From Anaerolineaceae bacterium (GTDB lineage Bacteria > Chloroflexota > Anaerolineae > Anaerolineales > Anaerolineaceae), in contig JAENZD010000001.1 of the NCBI GenBank assembly GCA_016841445.1, positions 806,001-870,000 on the forward strand: a stretch of DNA of 64,000 bases, written 5' to 3'. The notes under the pieces are model-generated. The model had not been told where the DNA came from. It was given only the letters and a program-made list of their open reading frames with translations, and searched no databases. Positions 26,338-35,316 of the stretch are shown here, in pieces. Made by a program: the position numbers and the translations under genes. Within the stretch, counting starts at the first letter, position 1. The number at the start of each line of letters is the position of its first letter.

Positions 26338-27069
26338 CTAGGGTAAGAATTTGTATGCCCCAGCTACCATTGGAAAAGTTCTCTGGTTCATAAACGCTTC
26401 AACAAACTCCACACCAGGTGTACCACACTGTGAAGCAAAATATCGGTTTTCTGCCTCAATTTTTTTGGATAAGGAATAACCAAAGAAGTCTCCGCCCCAA
26501 TCTTCATACTGGCTCTTATGACATCTAGCCATTTCCAGCTTTTTTTTCCAAACACTGGTTATATCAACAAAATGGTCTGGAGCAAAATTTGAATAGCTCA
26601 TACCATTTGGCATCCAGAAAAACATAGGGGGAATTTTTTCTGTAGCGGGATGGTCTGTTTTGATCAAAGGAATTGCAGCGTTGATTCGAGCAATGAAAGC
26701 CAGATACCCGGTTATATCATGGTCTGGATTATAGTCACGTAAATATGGCTGGGCAAACATAACATCCGGGCGCGCTTTCCTAACGCAATCGATCATTCGC
26801 AGTCGTGCTTCTTCTGTGTCGAAAATGAATTCGTCATTATAATTAAGCCACATCAACTCCTTGGCGCCCATAACTTCTGCTGCATCGTGGGCTTCTTTTC
26901 GACGGATCTCAGCTATTTCTGCTTTAGTTTTGTGTCGGGTTGACCCAATGTTTCCATTAGTAGAAATTACCAAAAAAACATCATCACCACGCTCAGCATA
27001 TAACCTGAGGGTTCCGCCAATGCGAAATTCTAAATCATCTGGATGTGCACCAATTGCAAGTACTCTCAT
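26338..27069 (-). CDS. PIG-L (LmbE-like) family deacetylase, copy 2
   Basis: Start chosen at the ATG at 27069 (243 residues) because AAAGGAGAG lies directly upstream; the longer frame begins with the ribosome-binding site itself. The sequence MRVLAIGAHPDDLEF and YNPDHDITGYLAF provide the zinc ligands of N-deacetylases. It is nearly identical in layout to copy 1 at 16643, differing by scattered substitutions (for example IGGTLRLYAERGDDVFL). It is transcribed alone, from a promoter with the 15-bp operator, divergent from the GntR gene at 27469. Probably acts on the same or a closely related N-acyl substrate. Confidence 0.9.
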   Translation of the reverse strand: MRVLAIGAHPDDLEFRIGGTLRLYAERGDDVFLVISTNGNIGSTRHKTKAEIAEIRRKEAHDAAEVMGAKELMWLNYNDEFIFDTEEARLRMIDCVRKARPDVMFAQPYLRDYNPDHDITGYLAFIARINAAIPLIKTDHPATEKIPPMFFWMPNGMSYSNFAPDHFVDITSVWKKKLEMARCHKSQYEDWGGDFFGYSLSKKIEAENRYFASQCGTPGVEFVEAFMNQRTFPMVAGAYKFLP

Positions 27070-27297
27070 CAACTCTCTCCTTTTGCACAATAGAATCCTG
27101 AATAAACGTTCTTTAAATAATTAATTGAAAACCCTTTTTATATAATCAATGTTGGTTATGGTACTTCTTCAATGACAGCGGTAATTTTATCTAGGAAGGA
27201 TTAATCCAAAAAAAGATTAATGCTCCTGAGACAAAACTCATAACATGATGACTTGTTAGCATTCTGTCAAATACCCTTGAGAAGCCCTTGATTTGTA

Positions 27298-27360
27298 AGA
27301 TGTCTGACATCTATATTTACATATATTTGACAGTATATCATTAGGAAAAATGGGTGTCAA
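27298..27360 (-). promoter_or_regulatory. Minus-strand promoter plus 15-bp operator for PIG-L copy 2
   Basis: TTGACA (27360-27355), 17-nt spacer, TATACT (27337-27332), then the perfect palindrome AGATGTCTGACATCT (27298-27312). All elements and spacings equal those at 16403-16465. Confidence 0.8.
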
Positions 27361-27403
27361 GCGTTAAAATTCATTAAAGAGGGAAGATATTTCAATGTTT
27401 CCA

Positions 27404-27455
27404 TTGACAAGGACTGTGATATTCGTTATGATATGTTGAATGATGTCATACATCA
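27404..27455 (+). promoter_or_regulatory. Promoter and operator of the GntR regulator gene
   Basis: TTGACA (27404-27409), 17-nt spacer, TATGAT (27427-27432), then the dyad TGATGTCATACATCA (27441-27455) at the expected transcription start, directly before the AGGAGA ribosome-binding site. The dyad shares GATGTC/GACATC-type half sites with the palindrome 143 bp away, suggesting autoregulation. Confidence 0.78.
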
Positions 27456-27468
27456 GGAGAGAAATTTA

Positions 27469-28263
27469 ATGAATAATGAGATGCTATTCAAACCATTATC
27501 TGAAATGATGGGGGACAATTGTGATAATTGTTCACTTGCCCAAAAAGTTGCGGAGCATATGCGTTCCCTGATCATGGAAGGTGAGCTCGCGCCTGAAACC
27601 CGACTGCCAAATGAACCGGATCTTAGTTCGCTATTGCGGGTAAGCCGCAGTACTGTTCGATCAGCGTTAACCATCCTGGAGCAAACAGGATTTGTTCAAC
27701 GTCGTTGGGGGGTGGGAACATTTATTGCGAAAGATCCCCCGACCTATAATAACCTCAGCATCAATTCAGGGGTTACGCAGCTGATTCGATCTTCTGGGGC
27801 AGAACCGGGTTTTGTTGAGTTCATGATAAACATTAGGCCTGCAAGCGAGCATATTGCCCATTTGCTATCATTGGAACTCGAAGATCCAGTTGTGATATTA
27901 GAACGGGTACGCCTTGCCAATGACCGGCGGGTTGTTTTTAGTCTTGATATCGTCCCACAGGCTTTGTTTAAAATTGACAATAAGGAAATCCCTCTGGACG
28001 AAGTTGAAAAATTCTTGTATGAAAAGCAATCAATGTATACGTTCTTCCGTGAGCGGTTGGGATTAGATATTCATCATGGTTTAGCTCGGATTCGTCCATT
28101 AACCGCCGAGGCTTATATCGCTGAGAAGCTGGGAATTCCGCGCAAAAGCAACATTTTTCATATTGAGCAAGTTGATTACAGCAATGATGGTGAACCGTTA
28201 GCATTAACCGATGAATATTATGATGCAGAAGCATTCACTTTCTATTTTTATCGTTCGAGCTAG
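27469..28263 (+). CDS. GntR-family transcriptional regulator (UTRA-type), candidate regulon master
   Basis: The start is the ATG at 27469 (264 residues) with AGGAGA 8 nt upstream; an ATG at 27433 abuts the -10 box and cannot be used. The N-terminal winged helix region reads RLPNEPDLSSLLRVSRSTVRSALTIL, followed by RRWGVGTFIAKD, then a UTRA-like effector domain (VVILERVRLANDRRVVFSLDIV ... IFHIEQVDYSNDGEPLALTDEYYD). It is the first gene of the operon with SDR and epimerase genes and the only regulator between the two duplicated promoter regions, so it is the natural candidate to bind both. Confidence 0.88.
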   Translation: MNNEMLFKPLSEMMGDNCDNCSLAQKVAEHMRSLIMEGELAPETRLPNEPDLSSLLRVSRSTVRSALTILEQTGFVQRRWGVGTFIAKDPPTYNNLSINSGVTQLIRSSGAEPGFVEFMINIRPASEHIAHLLSLELEDPVVILERVRLANDRRVVFSLDIVPQALFKIDNKEIPLDEVEKFLYEKQSMYTFFRERLGLDIHHGLARIRPLTAEAYIAEKLGIPRKSNIFHIEQVDYSNDGEPLALTDEYYDAEAFTFYFYRSS

Positions 28264-28308
28264 GTAAAAGATTATTTCAGGAAATTATTAATCGGAGGAA
28301 GCAAAAGC

Positions 28309-29142
28309 GTGACTGAAATACTAAATATGGAACCAAGAGGAGATTTGATCGACCGGGTAGCTCTTGTAACCGGTGCTGCTTCTGGTATTGGACTCGCAAT
28401 CACAAAAAGACTGATACAGGAAGGCGCAAAGGTCGCCCTCTGGGATTTTAATCAAACAAGTTTAGAAAAGTGTAAAGAAATACTGACCCAAATCACTGAA
28501 GAGGATCAGTTTTTCCTTGTTCACTGCGACATCACCAAAGAAGATGATGTCATCGCAGCGATGAAAGCGACAGTTGATCATTTTGGTAAATTGAATGTCG
28601 CTGTAAATAACGCCGGCGTAACAGTGAGCGTACCTTCGGATGAATGTACGCTTGAACAGTGGAATTGGGTCATGAGCGTGAACTGCACCGGCAGTTTCCT
28701 GGTTTCGAGGGAAGCGATCAGGGTTTTTAAAAAGCAACCAGAGGGGGGAGCCCTTGTCTATATCAACAGCGATGACTCACTCAAGCCGAGCCGGCACTTT
28801 TTGGCCTACAATTCCTCAAAAGCAGCTGTCCTTCATATGGCGCGCACGATCGCAAACGAGTTCGGACCTTATAACATCCGTGCAAACAGTGTCTTACCCG
28901 GAGCAGTTTTTGGCGGCAGTCAGTTGTGGACCCAGGAACTGCGTGAAGCAAGAGCTAAAATTCATGGGTTTCATGCTGATAAGTTGGAAGAAGATTACAA
29001 GAAGCATAATGCATTAGGAGTCATCATTGACCCTGCTGAAATTGCAGAGGTGGTGGTTTTCCTGGCTAGTGACCGTTCAGCAAAAATGACAGGAACGGCA
29101 TTAGTGATCGATGGCGGCGGAGCAGGTGGCTTCGTAAGGTAA
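28309..29142 (+). CDS. Short-chain dehydrogenase/reductase (SDR)
   Basis: A 277-residue classical SDR starting at a GTG (28309) preceded by GGAGGAAG. It shows the cofactor motif VTGAASGIGLAI, NNAG (VAVNNAGVTV), catalytic Ser in YINSDDSLKPS and the YNSSKAAV segment with catalytic Tyr and Lys, and ends with the FLASDRSAKMTGTALVIDGGG motif. It would interconvert a hydroxyl and a ketone of a sugar or polyol with NAD(P). It lies between the regulator and an epimerase gene, so it probably makes the ketopentose or keto-acid used downstream. Confidence 0.9.
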   Translation: MTEILNMEPRGDLIDRVALVTGAASGIGLAITKRLIQEGAKVALWDFNQTSLEKCKEILTQITEEDQFFLVHCDITKEDDVIAAMKATVDHFGKLNVAVNNAGVTVSVPSDECTLEQWNWVMSVNCTGSFLVSREAIRVFKKQPEGGALVYINSDDSLKPSRHFLAYNSSKAAVLHMARTIANEFGPYNIRANSVLPGAVFGGSQLWTQELREARAKIHGFHADKLEEDYKKHNALGVIIDPAEIAEVVVFLASDRSAKMTGTALVIDGGGAGGFVR

Positions 29143-29193
29143 TTAATTAATACAATATTGCACTCTTAAATTATAGAAAATGAGGAACTATTA

Positions 29194-29844
29194 ATGATGC
29201 TTGATGAGCTTAGAGAAGAAGTATATGAGTCACTGCTGGAGCTGCCGAAAAATCATCTGGTAACTATGCACAGCGGGACGGTCAGCGGTCGCGATCCGGA
29301 GTCTGGTTTAATTGTGATTAAACCTACCGGGTTTCGATATGATAAGCTGACCCCTGCAGATTTGATTGTTATGGACCTCGATGGACGCTGTGTGGAAGGA
29401 ACCCTGAGGCCTTCCAGTGACACTGCGACCCATCTGTATATGTATAAACATCGTTCGGATATTCATGGTATTGTTCATACCCATTCTCCTTTTGCGAGTA
29501 TATTTGCTGTTCTGGGAAAACCCATCCCACCAGTTATGTCCTCTGCTGCCTTGTTAGGTGGTGAGATACCGATTGGCGGGTATGCGCCTGTTGGTGGCGA
29601 GGATATCGGATCAGAGATCATGGCCAAACTTGGTGATTGCTCAGCGATTGTCATGCAAAACCATGGTGTGTATACCTTTGCAAAAACTGTATGGAAAGCG
29701 ACCATTTATGCTGTTGAAGTTGAAGACGTGGCAAAGATTGCCCATTATGCCATGCTGCAAGGTGATCCAATAGTGCTTTCGAAAGATCAGGTTGAAGAAT
29801 TCCAAAATATCTATGCCACATATTATGGGCAGGAGGAAGATTGA
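29194..29844 (+). CDS. Class II aldolase / L-ribulose-5-phosphate 4-epimerase family protein
   Basis: A 216-residue AraD/FucA-fold enzyme. Zinc ligands are His95 and His97 (VHTHSPF), with His157 in QNHGVY. The segment RPSSDTATH places Asp76 where AraD-type 4-epimerases have Asp, whereas fuculose-phosphate aldolases have Glu; this favours epimerase activity (L-ribulose 5-phosphate to D-xylulose 5-phosphate). The neighbour at 30021 is a UlaE-type 3-epimerase, which makes the pair equivalent to UlaE-UlaF or SgbU-SgbE. An aldolase role remains possible. Confidence 0.85.
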   Translation: MMLDELREEVYESLLELPKNHLVTMHSGTVSGRDPESGLIVIKPTGFRYDKLTPADLIVMDLDGRCVEGTLRPSSDTATHLYMYKHRSDIHGIVHTHSPFASIFAVLGKPIPPVMSSAALLGGEIPIGGYAPVGGEDIGSEIMAKLGDCSAIVMQNHGVYTFAKTVWKATIYAVEVEDVAKIAHYAMLQGDPIVLSKDQVEEFQNIYATYYGQEED

Positions 29845-30020
29845 TCAGAAACTGAATTATGTCTTTTTGTATTTGAAATCAAGTTTACTGATAACTCACC
29901 AATATCAAGAGACTGTCGATGCTGACAGAAGAGAAAAATCGATTAAACACAACTTAATAAGAATAACCAGATGTTATTTATACTGATTTTCAATTTTACA
30001 AATGAAATCCATGGATTAAT

Positions 30021-30893
30021 ATGAAAAGCTTCAACAATTTCGGAATGAATAAAATAGGCATCTATGAAAAAGCTCTCCCTAGTGAATTGACCTGGGAAGA
30101 TCGCTTGCGGCAAGCTGGTGAGGCTGGATATGATTTTGTAGAAATGTCCATTGATGATAGTGATGAACGCCTGTCTCGTCTTGAATGGAAAGCTTCTGAT
30201 CGGAATGCGATAAGACACGCCACGGAAAATACAGGTATTCCTATCCTGACAATGGGCGTTAGCGGCCATCGAAAATATCCAATGGGAAGTATGTTGGAAA
30301 AACTAAGAAATCGTGGTCTCGAAATCCTTTACCAGGCAATCGACTTAGCAAATGATTTGGGAATCCGAATAATCCAACTGATGGGTTACGATGTTTTTTA
30401 TGAAAAAAGTGATGCTTTGACGAAAGCAAGATTTCTTGAGGGACTCGCTCAGGGTGCTTCTTGGGCAAGCGCTGCAGGAGTCATGTTGGCTTTGGAAAAT
30501 GTGGACGTGGACACGGTAGATTCTGTTGCTAAGGCCCTTAAATTTGTAAGGGAAGTTAACTCTCCTTGGCTTAAAGTTTATCCGGATATTGGAAACCTGG
30601 TTGCATCTGGTTTTGACCCGGTTGAGCAACTCATATTGGCGGAAAATGAAATGGTAGGTGTTCATCTTAAAGACGCTACTCCCGGAGAATATCGTGGGGT
30701 TGTTTTCGATAAGGGCGATGTTCCCTTTACCCCGGTTTTCAAAAAACTATCTGAATTAAAGTTTACTGGTCCAATGGTGGTTGAAATGTGGGCTCATCTG
30801 GATAAAACGGGTGAGCCTTTCCAGGCGATAGCTGACACTCACGAATTTATTGAGCACATAATTGAAACAAATTCTAGGTCAAAGATTAATTAA
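30021..30893 (+). CDS. ulaE: L-ribulose-5-phosphate 3-epimerase (UlaE/SgbU-like)
   Basis: A 290-residue TIM-barrel enzyme with segments diagnostic of the UlaE/SgbU group: IGIYEKALP near the start, DFVEMSIDDSDERLSRLEW, MGVSGHRKYPMGS and GVHLKDATPGEYRGVVFDKG. It would convert L-xylulose 5-phosphate to L-ribulose 5-phosphate. The start is uncertain: the ATG at 30021 or that at 30045 (MNKIGIYEKALP), neither with a good ribosome-binding site. With the 4-epimerase just upstream it channels L-pentuloses into D-xylulose 5-phosphate, a transketolase substrate. Confidence 0.88.
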   Translation: MKSFNNFGMNKIGIYEKALPSELTWEDRLRQAGEAGYDFVEMSIDDSDERLSRLEWKASDRNAIRHATENTGIPILTMGVSGHRKYPMGSMLEKLRNRGLEILYQAIDLANDLGIRIIQLMGYDVFYEKSDALTKARFLEGLAQGASWASAAGVMLALENVDVDTVDSVAKALKFVREVNSPWLKVYPDIGNLVASGFDPVEQLILAENEMVGVHLKDATPGEYRGVVFDKGDVPFTPVFKKLSELKFTGPMVVEMWAHLDKTGEPFQAIADTHEFIEHIIETNSRSKIN

Positions 30894-31000
30894 TTGAAAT
30901 CGAAATTTATGATCGAGATGAGTCTGTGCACAGTATAGCAAAAAAAGAAAATATTTGGGAAGATGAGAAGATCAGGAATTGATCTTGAGGAACTTGAATA

Positions 31001-31759
31001 ATGGAGAGAAAATTAACAGTTTTATGCGCAACAGCACATCCGGACGACGTTGAAGTTTTTTGTGCTGGCACCCTTATTCGCTACGTTAAAGAAGGTCATA
31101 AAGTCTTCATGGCTATTGCTGCGACGGGAAATGTTGGCTCAAAGATCCATACCGGAGTGGAGATTGAAGCTATTAGAGCGGTAGAAGCACAACGCGGAGC
31201 TGATGTGATCGGTGCCGAATTAATTATGATGGGCTACAAGGATGGTGAAATCTGGCAAGACAATCCAACCTGGAAAGCATATGTTGATTTAATACGGCGC
31301 ACAAATCCCGATGTCATCATCACACTCGATCGAGATGATTATGTGCATGACCACTCCAATGTTGGTGAGATGGTGTATCGGGCAGCTATTTGGGCGAGCG
31401 TTGCAAATATCCCGGAAACAAAGTATGAGCCGATTGATCATATTCCAACAGTTTTTTACTGTGAAACAACCGGTACTTATCATTTAGCTCCCATGGATCA
31501 CTATGTGGATATTACGGAAGAATATGAACAAAAACTAAAGGCGTTCAAACAGCACAAAAGCCAACATGGTGATTTCTTGGAAAAGCAATTTGGGATTAAG
31601 GACTGGTTTGAATACGTTGAAGTAGTAAGCAAGTTGCGGGGATTCCAATGCGGATGCAAATACGCTGAGGCATTCCGAGTGGTTCAGACCTGGCCAAATC
31701 ATAAAGCTTATCGGTTGCTGCCGCCTGTTCAATTTAGTAAAAACTCAGAGAAAGATTAG
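31001..31759 (+). CDS. PIG-L (LmbE-like) family deacetylase, copy 3
   Basis: A 252-residue PIG-L protein: ATAHPDDVEVF near residue 10 and DDYVHDHSNVGEMV provide the presumed zinc-binding residues, and the C-terminus reads GFQCGCKYAEAFRVVQTWPNH. It forms a tandem pair with the gene at 31807 (very high similarity along the whole length) and is more distant from copies 1 and 2. GAGGA precedes the ATG. It heads the third transporter cluster, a layout parallel to PIG-L copy 1 and its transporter. Confidence 0.9.
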   Translation: MERKLTVLCATAHPDDVEVFCAGTLIRYVKEGHKVFMAIAATGNVGSKIHTGVEIEAIRAVEAQRGADVIGAELIMMGYKDGEIWQDNPTWKAYVDLIRRTNPDVIITLDRDDYVHDHSNVGEMVYRAAIWASVANIPETKYEPIDHIPTVFYCETTGTYHLAPMDHYVDITEEYEQKLKAFKQHKSQHGDFLEKQFGIKDWFEYVEVVSKLRGFQCGCKYAEAFRVVQTWPNHKAYRLLPPVQFSKNSEKD

Positions 31760-31806
31760 CGATTTTATTACTGTTCACCAAATAATATCTAAAAGGAGAT
31801 TTAGTG

Positions 31807-32553
31807 ATGGATAAAAAATTAACTGTATTATGCGCATCTGCGCACCCGGATGACATTGAACTTCAATGCGCAGGCACCCTGATCCGTTATGTGAAAGAAG
31901 GTCATAAGGTTTACATGGCAATTGGTGCAACGGGTAACGTTGGCACTAAGGTTCATACAGGACCGGAGATTGAGGCTATCCGTGCTAAAGAAGCACAAAG
32001 GGGCGCAGATGTGATCGGTGCTGAACTGATCATGTTGGGCTACAAAGATGGAGAAATCTGGCAGGATAACGCTACCTGGAAAACCTATGTGGACCTGATA
32101 CGACGAACCAACCCTGATGTTATTCTCACGCATGACCGCGATGATTATGTTCATGACCATTCTAATGTTGGTGAAATGGTCTATCGGGCGGCGATTTGGG
32201 CCAGTGTTGCAAATATACCCGACACCGAATTTGCACCCATCGACCATATCCCATCCGTGTTCTATTTTGAGACGTTAGGAACACTTCGCGTTGCGCCACC
32301 TGATCACTATGTAGATATCTCGGAGGAATATGAACAAAAATTGGAAGCGTTCAGACAGCATGAGAGCCAACATGGTGATTTCCTGGAAAAGCAGTTTGGC
32401 GTAAAGGATTGGTTTGAATATTTAGAAGTGTTGAATAAGATGCGCGGTTTCCAATGCGGTTGTAAATACGCTGAGGCATTCCGAGTGGTCCAGACCTGGC
32501 CTAACCACAAACCGTATCGCTTGCTGCCGCCAGTGCAAATGAGCGGTCGTTAA
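31807..32553 (+). CDS. PIG-L (LmbE-like) family deacetylase, copy 4
   Basis: The ATG at 31807 follows AAAGGAGAT; a GTG one codon earlier is also possible. The 248-residue product repeats the features of copy 3: SAHPDDIELQCAGTLIRYV, ATGNVGTKVHTGPEIEAIRA and DYVHDHSNVGEMV. Copies 3 and 4 arose by tandem duplication; they lie 47 bp apart. Keeping both suggests different acyl or sugar preferences or higher dosage. It precedes the ATPase gene by about 80 bp. Confidence 0.9.
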   Translation: MDKKLTVLCASAHPDDIELQCAGTLIRYVKEGHKVYMAIGATGNVGTKVHTGPEIEAIRAKEAQRGADVIGAELIMLGYKDGEIWQDNATWKTYVDLIRRTNPDVILTHDRDDYVHDHSNVGEMVYRAAIWASVANIPDTEFAPIDHIPSVFYFETLGTLRVAPPDHYVDISEEYEQKLEAFRQHESQHGDFLEKQFGVKDWFEYLEVLNKMRGFQCGCKYAEAFRVVQTWPNHKPYRLLPPVQMSGR

Positions 32554-32635
32554 ATCAAGATCGTTTGCCAATGATCTTGTTAATAAAAGGAATTAAAATG
32601 AATTTGATTTTATTAGTTGATCTTAGGAGCTTTGA

Positions 32636-34174
32636 ATGAGCTTAAGTGAAAATGTTTTAGAACTGAGGAATGTCAGTAAGACATTTCCGGGTGTTCAGGC
32701 TCTTAAGAATGTTAATATGAGTGTCAGGCGTGGAGAAGTCCATGCTTTGTTGGGTGAAAATGGTGCTGGCAAATCCACTTTGATCAAAATTTTGAGCGGT
32801 TATCACCCGCCTGACAAAGGCAGTGAAATAATTATCGATGGCAAGCCTGTAACATTCAAGGATCCCAAAGAAGCTATTGATTCCGCCATTGTTACCATCT
32901 ACCAGGAATTAACCCTCTGCTCCCATATGACTGTCGCTGAAAATATTGTGTTGGATAAACAAAGTCAATTTAAAGGGTTCTTGCAGAAAAAACAGGACTA
33001 TCGAGCAATTGCATCGAAAATACTTGATGAACTGGGGCAAAATGATATCTCCCCAAACTGCTTGGTGAAAGATTTATCCATTGCCCAAAGGCAAGTTGTG
33101 GAAATTGCGAAAGCAATCACATCGAACGCAAGAATTGTACTTATGGATGAGCCAACCTCTTCAATATCACAGAGTGATGCCGATAAACTGATGGATATCA
33201 TCCGGAATTTAAAGGCGAATGGTGTCGCTGTTGTTTATATTTCTCACAGGCTTCATGAAATTGGGGGCATTGCCGATCGTATCACTGTCCTGCGTGATGG
33301 GGAACTGGTAGGAACCGTCAACAACGATGAGGTCGATGAGAATGATTTGATTACGATGATGGTTGGCCGGGAATTGAATAATGTCTATCCTAAAAGAGAG
33401 GTGCCTATAGGTGATGTCGTCCTAAGAGTTGAGAACCTTTCGAGTGGTGATTTGCTACAAGGTATCTCGTTTGATGTTCGTGAAGGCGAGATATTTGGGA
33501 TAGGAGGTCTGGTCGGTTCCAGACGAACGGAAACACTGGAAACACTATTTGGGATAAGGCCAATTACAAAGGGAAAGATTTATCTTAATGGGCAAGAATT
33601 TCATCCAAAGAGCCCGAGAATTGCCATTAAGAATGGGATCGCATTTGTCACCGAAGATCGGAAAAAGACAGGTTTGGTGTTGTGTCTCCCTGTACATGAA
33701 AACATTAATTTAGTTAACGCACAAAGACCATCCCTTTTTGGATTTTTGAACTGGTCGAAACTAAAAGTTGTAGCAAACGCCCACCGAAAAACATTGGATA
33801 TTAGAGTTAGCAGGATTGACCAGATCGTTGGCTCGCTATCGGGTGGAAACCAGCAAAAAGTTGCGCTTGCCAAGTGGCTGGATTTCTCACCAAAAGTCAT
33901 CATTTTTGATGAGCCAACCCGCGGCATCGATATCGGAGCGAAGACTGAAATTTATACAATTATGGGTGAATTGGCTGCGAAAGGTACAGCAATTGTGATG
34001 GTTTCTTCTGAGCTGCCTGAACTTATTAGTGTCGCCGACCGGATCATGGTACTCCAGGATGGACGCATGAAAGGAACTTTATCAAAAGGTGAGGTGAATC
34101 AGGAAGTTGTAATGAGCCTCGCTACCCAAAACCTGAATAAACCACCCTGTGGACCAGACGAAGGAAATATATAA
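32636..34174 (+). CDS. Sugar ABC transporter ATP-binding protein, two ABC domains (CUT2)
   Basis: A 512-residue fused ATPase with domain 1 Walker A GENGAGKST, Q-loop YQELTLCSHM, modified signature LSIAQRQVVEIAKA and Walker B IVLMDEPTSSIS; domain 2 has a degenerate Walker A GLVGSRRTE, signature LSGGNQQKV and Walker B VIIFDEPTRGIDI. It is closely related to the ATPase at 17441. TTAGGAGC precedes the ATG. The permease start lies one base after its stop codon. Confidence 0.93.
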   Translation: MSLSENVLELRNVSKTFPGVQALKNVNMSVRRGEVHALLGENGAGKSTLIKILSGYHPPDKGSEIIIDGKPVTFKDPKEAIDSAIVTIYQELTLCSHMTVAENIVLDKQSQFKGFLQKKQDYRAIASKILDELGQNDISPNCLVKDLSIAQRQVVEIAKAITSNARIVLMDEPTSSISQSDADKLMDIIRNLKANGVAVVYISHRLHEIGGIADRITVLRDGELVGTVNNDEVDENDLITMMVGRELNNVYPKREVPIGDVVLRVENLSSGDLLQGISFDVREGEIFGIGGLVGSRRTETLETLFGIRPITKGKIYLNGQEFHPKSPRIAIKNGIAFVTEDRKKTGLVLCLPVHENINLVNAQRPSLFGFLNWSKLKVVANAHRKTLDIRVSRIDQIVGSLSGGNQQKVALAKWLDFSPKVIIFDEPTRGIDIGAKTEIYTIMGELAAKGTAIVMVSSELPELISVADRIMVLQDGRMKGTLSKGEVNQEVVMSLATQNLNKPPCGPDEGNI

Positions 34175-34175
34175 T

Positions 34176-35192
34176 ATGAAAACTGTTACCAAAACAAATG
34201 AACCAGCCAATCTGGTTGAAAGCAAAACGCCTAACAGGATGAAAACATTAATGAGAGAAATTTTGATGAAATACCGCACGATTTTGATATTAGTCGTGCT
34301 CATGGTTGTTTTTTCATTGATAAAGCCCATATTCCTTCATCCCTCTAACCTTTTATCAATATTAAAGAATATGAGCTATGTGCTCATAGCCGGTTTGGGA
34401 ATGACTTTCATTATCACATTAGGCGGGTTGGATCTCTCCGTTGGATCAACAGCTGCCGTTGTGGGTGTGGGTTTTGCATTACTTGTCCGTGGTGGACGAA
34501 TGCAACCAATCCCAGCAATATTGCTTGTGATGTTTGGGGCGATATTCCTTGGTTTCTTAAACGGATTTATCTCTGTAAAAGGAAAAATTGAACCATTCCT
34601 TGTCACACTGGCCACAATGAACATCTACAGGGGGTTGGCATTAACTTTAACATCTGGCAGACCCGTACCCATTGTTTTACCGTATTTTGCAGACCTGTTA
34701 GGTAATGGTCGTTTGTTTGATGTTATCCCATCACCCGTGATCATTTCGTTTGTTGTATTGATCGTTTCCTGGTTCCTATTTACAAAAACTAAATTTGGTT
34801 TCTACGTCCGAAGTATTGGTGGAAATGTTGAAGCAGCCCGTGTTGCTGGTATTAATATTAGCTTAGTCAAGATTGCGGCCTACACGATGACTGGATTGTA
34901 TGCATTCATATCTGGTCTTATCCTGGCTGCACTTTTTAACTCCGGACTGCCCGATGCTGGTAGAGATTTAGCATTGGATAGTATTTCAGGCGTCATACTT
35001 GGTGGAACGGCGATATCTGGAGGTGTTGGTTCTATATGGGGAACACTTGGCGGCTGCCTGATCATGGCTTCCCTGAATAATGGTATGTCACTTTTGGGGG
35101 CTCAATACCATGTGCAGATCTTTGTCAAAGGCCTGGTCATTATTTTTGCTGTGCTTATGGATAATGCTTTCAAGCAACAACAAAAATATTGA
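34176..35192 (+). CDS. Sugar ABC transporter permease (CUT2)
   Basis: I place the start at the ATG at 34176 (338 residues), which has AAGGAA upstream and directly follows the ATPase stop; an in-frame start at 34149 would overlap the ATPase. About ten hydrophobic segments follow a 30-residue polar N-terminus. Conserved regions are GLGMTFIITLGGLDLSVGST and GVILGGTAISGGVGSIWGT. Only one permease gene is present, so a homodimeric channel is expected. Confidence 0.92.
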   Translation: MKTVTKTNEPANLVESKTPNRMKTLMREILMKYRTILILVVLMVVFSLIKPIFLHPSNLLSILKNMSYVLIAGLGMTFIITLGGLDLSVGSTAAVVGVGFALLVRGGRMQPIPAILLVMFGAIFLGFLNGFISVKGKIEPFLVTLATMNIYRGLALTLTSGRPVPIVLPYFADLLGNGRLFDVIPSPVIISFVVLIVSWFLFTKTKFGFYVRSIGGNVEAARVAGINISLVKIAAYTMTGLYAFISGLILAALFNSGLPDAGRDLALDSISGVILGGTAISGGVGSIWGTLGGCLIMASLNNGMSLLGAQYHVQIFVKGLVIIFAVLMDNAFKQQQKY

Positions 35193-35316
35193 TAATTGCG
35201 GCCAGCACCCATCTAGACAAGCGGAAAGTGAAAGAAAGGAGAAAAACTACTGAAAATTGGAAATTCGACGAAGAAGAATTAAAGGAACCTAATTATTTAA
35301 ATACAGGAGAATCAAA

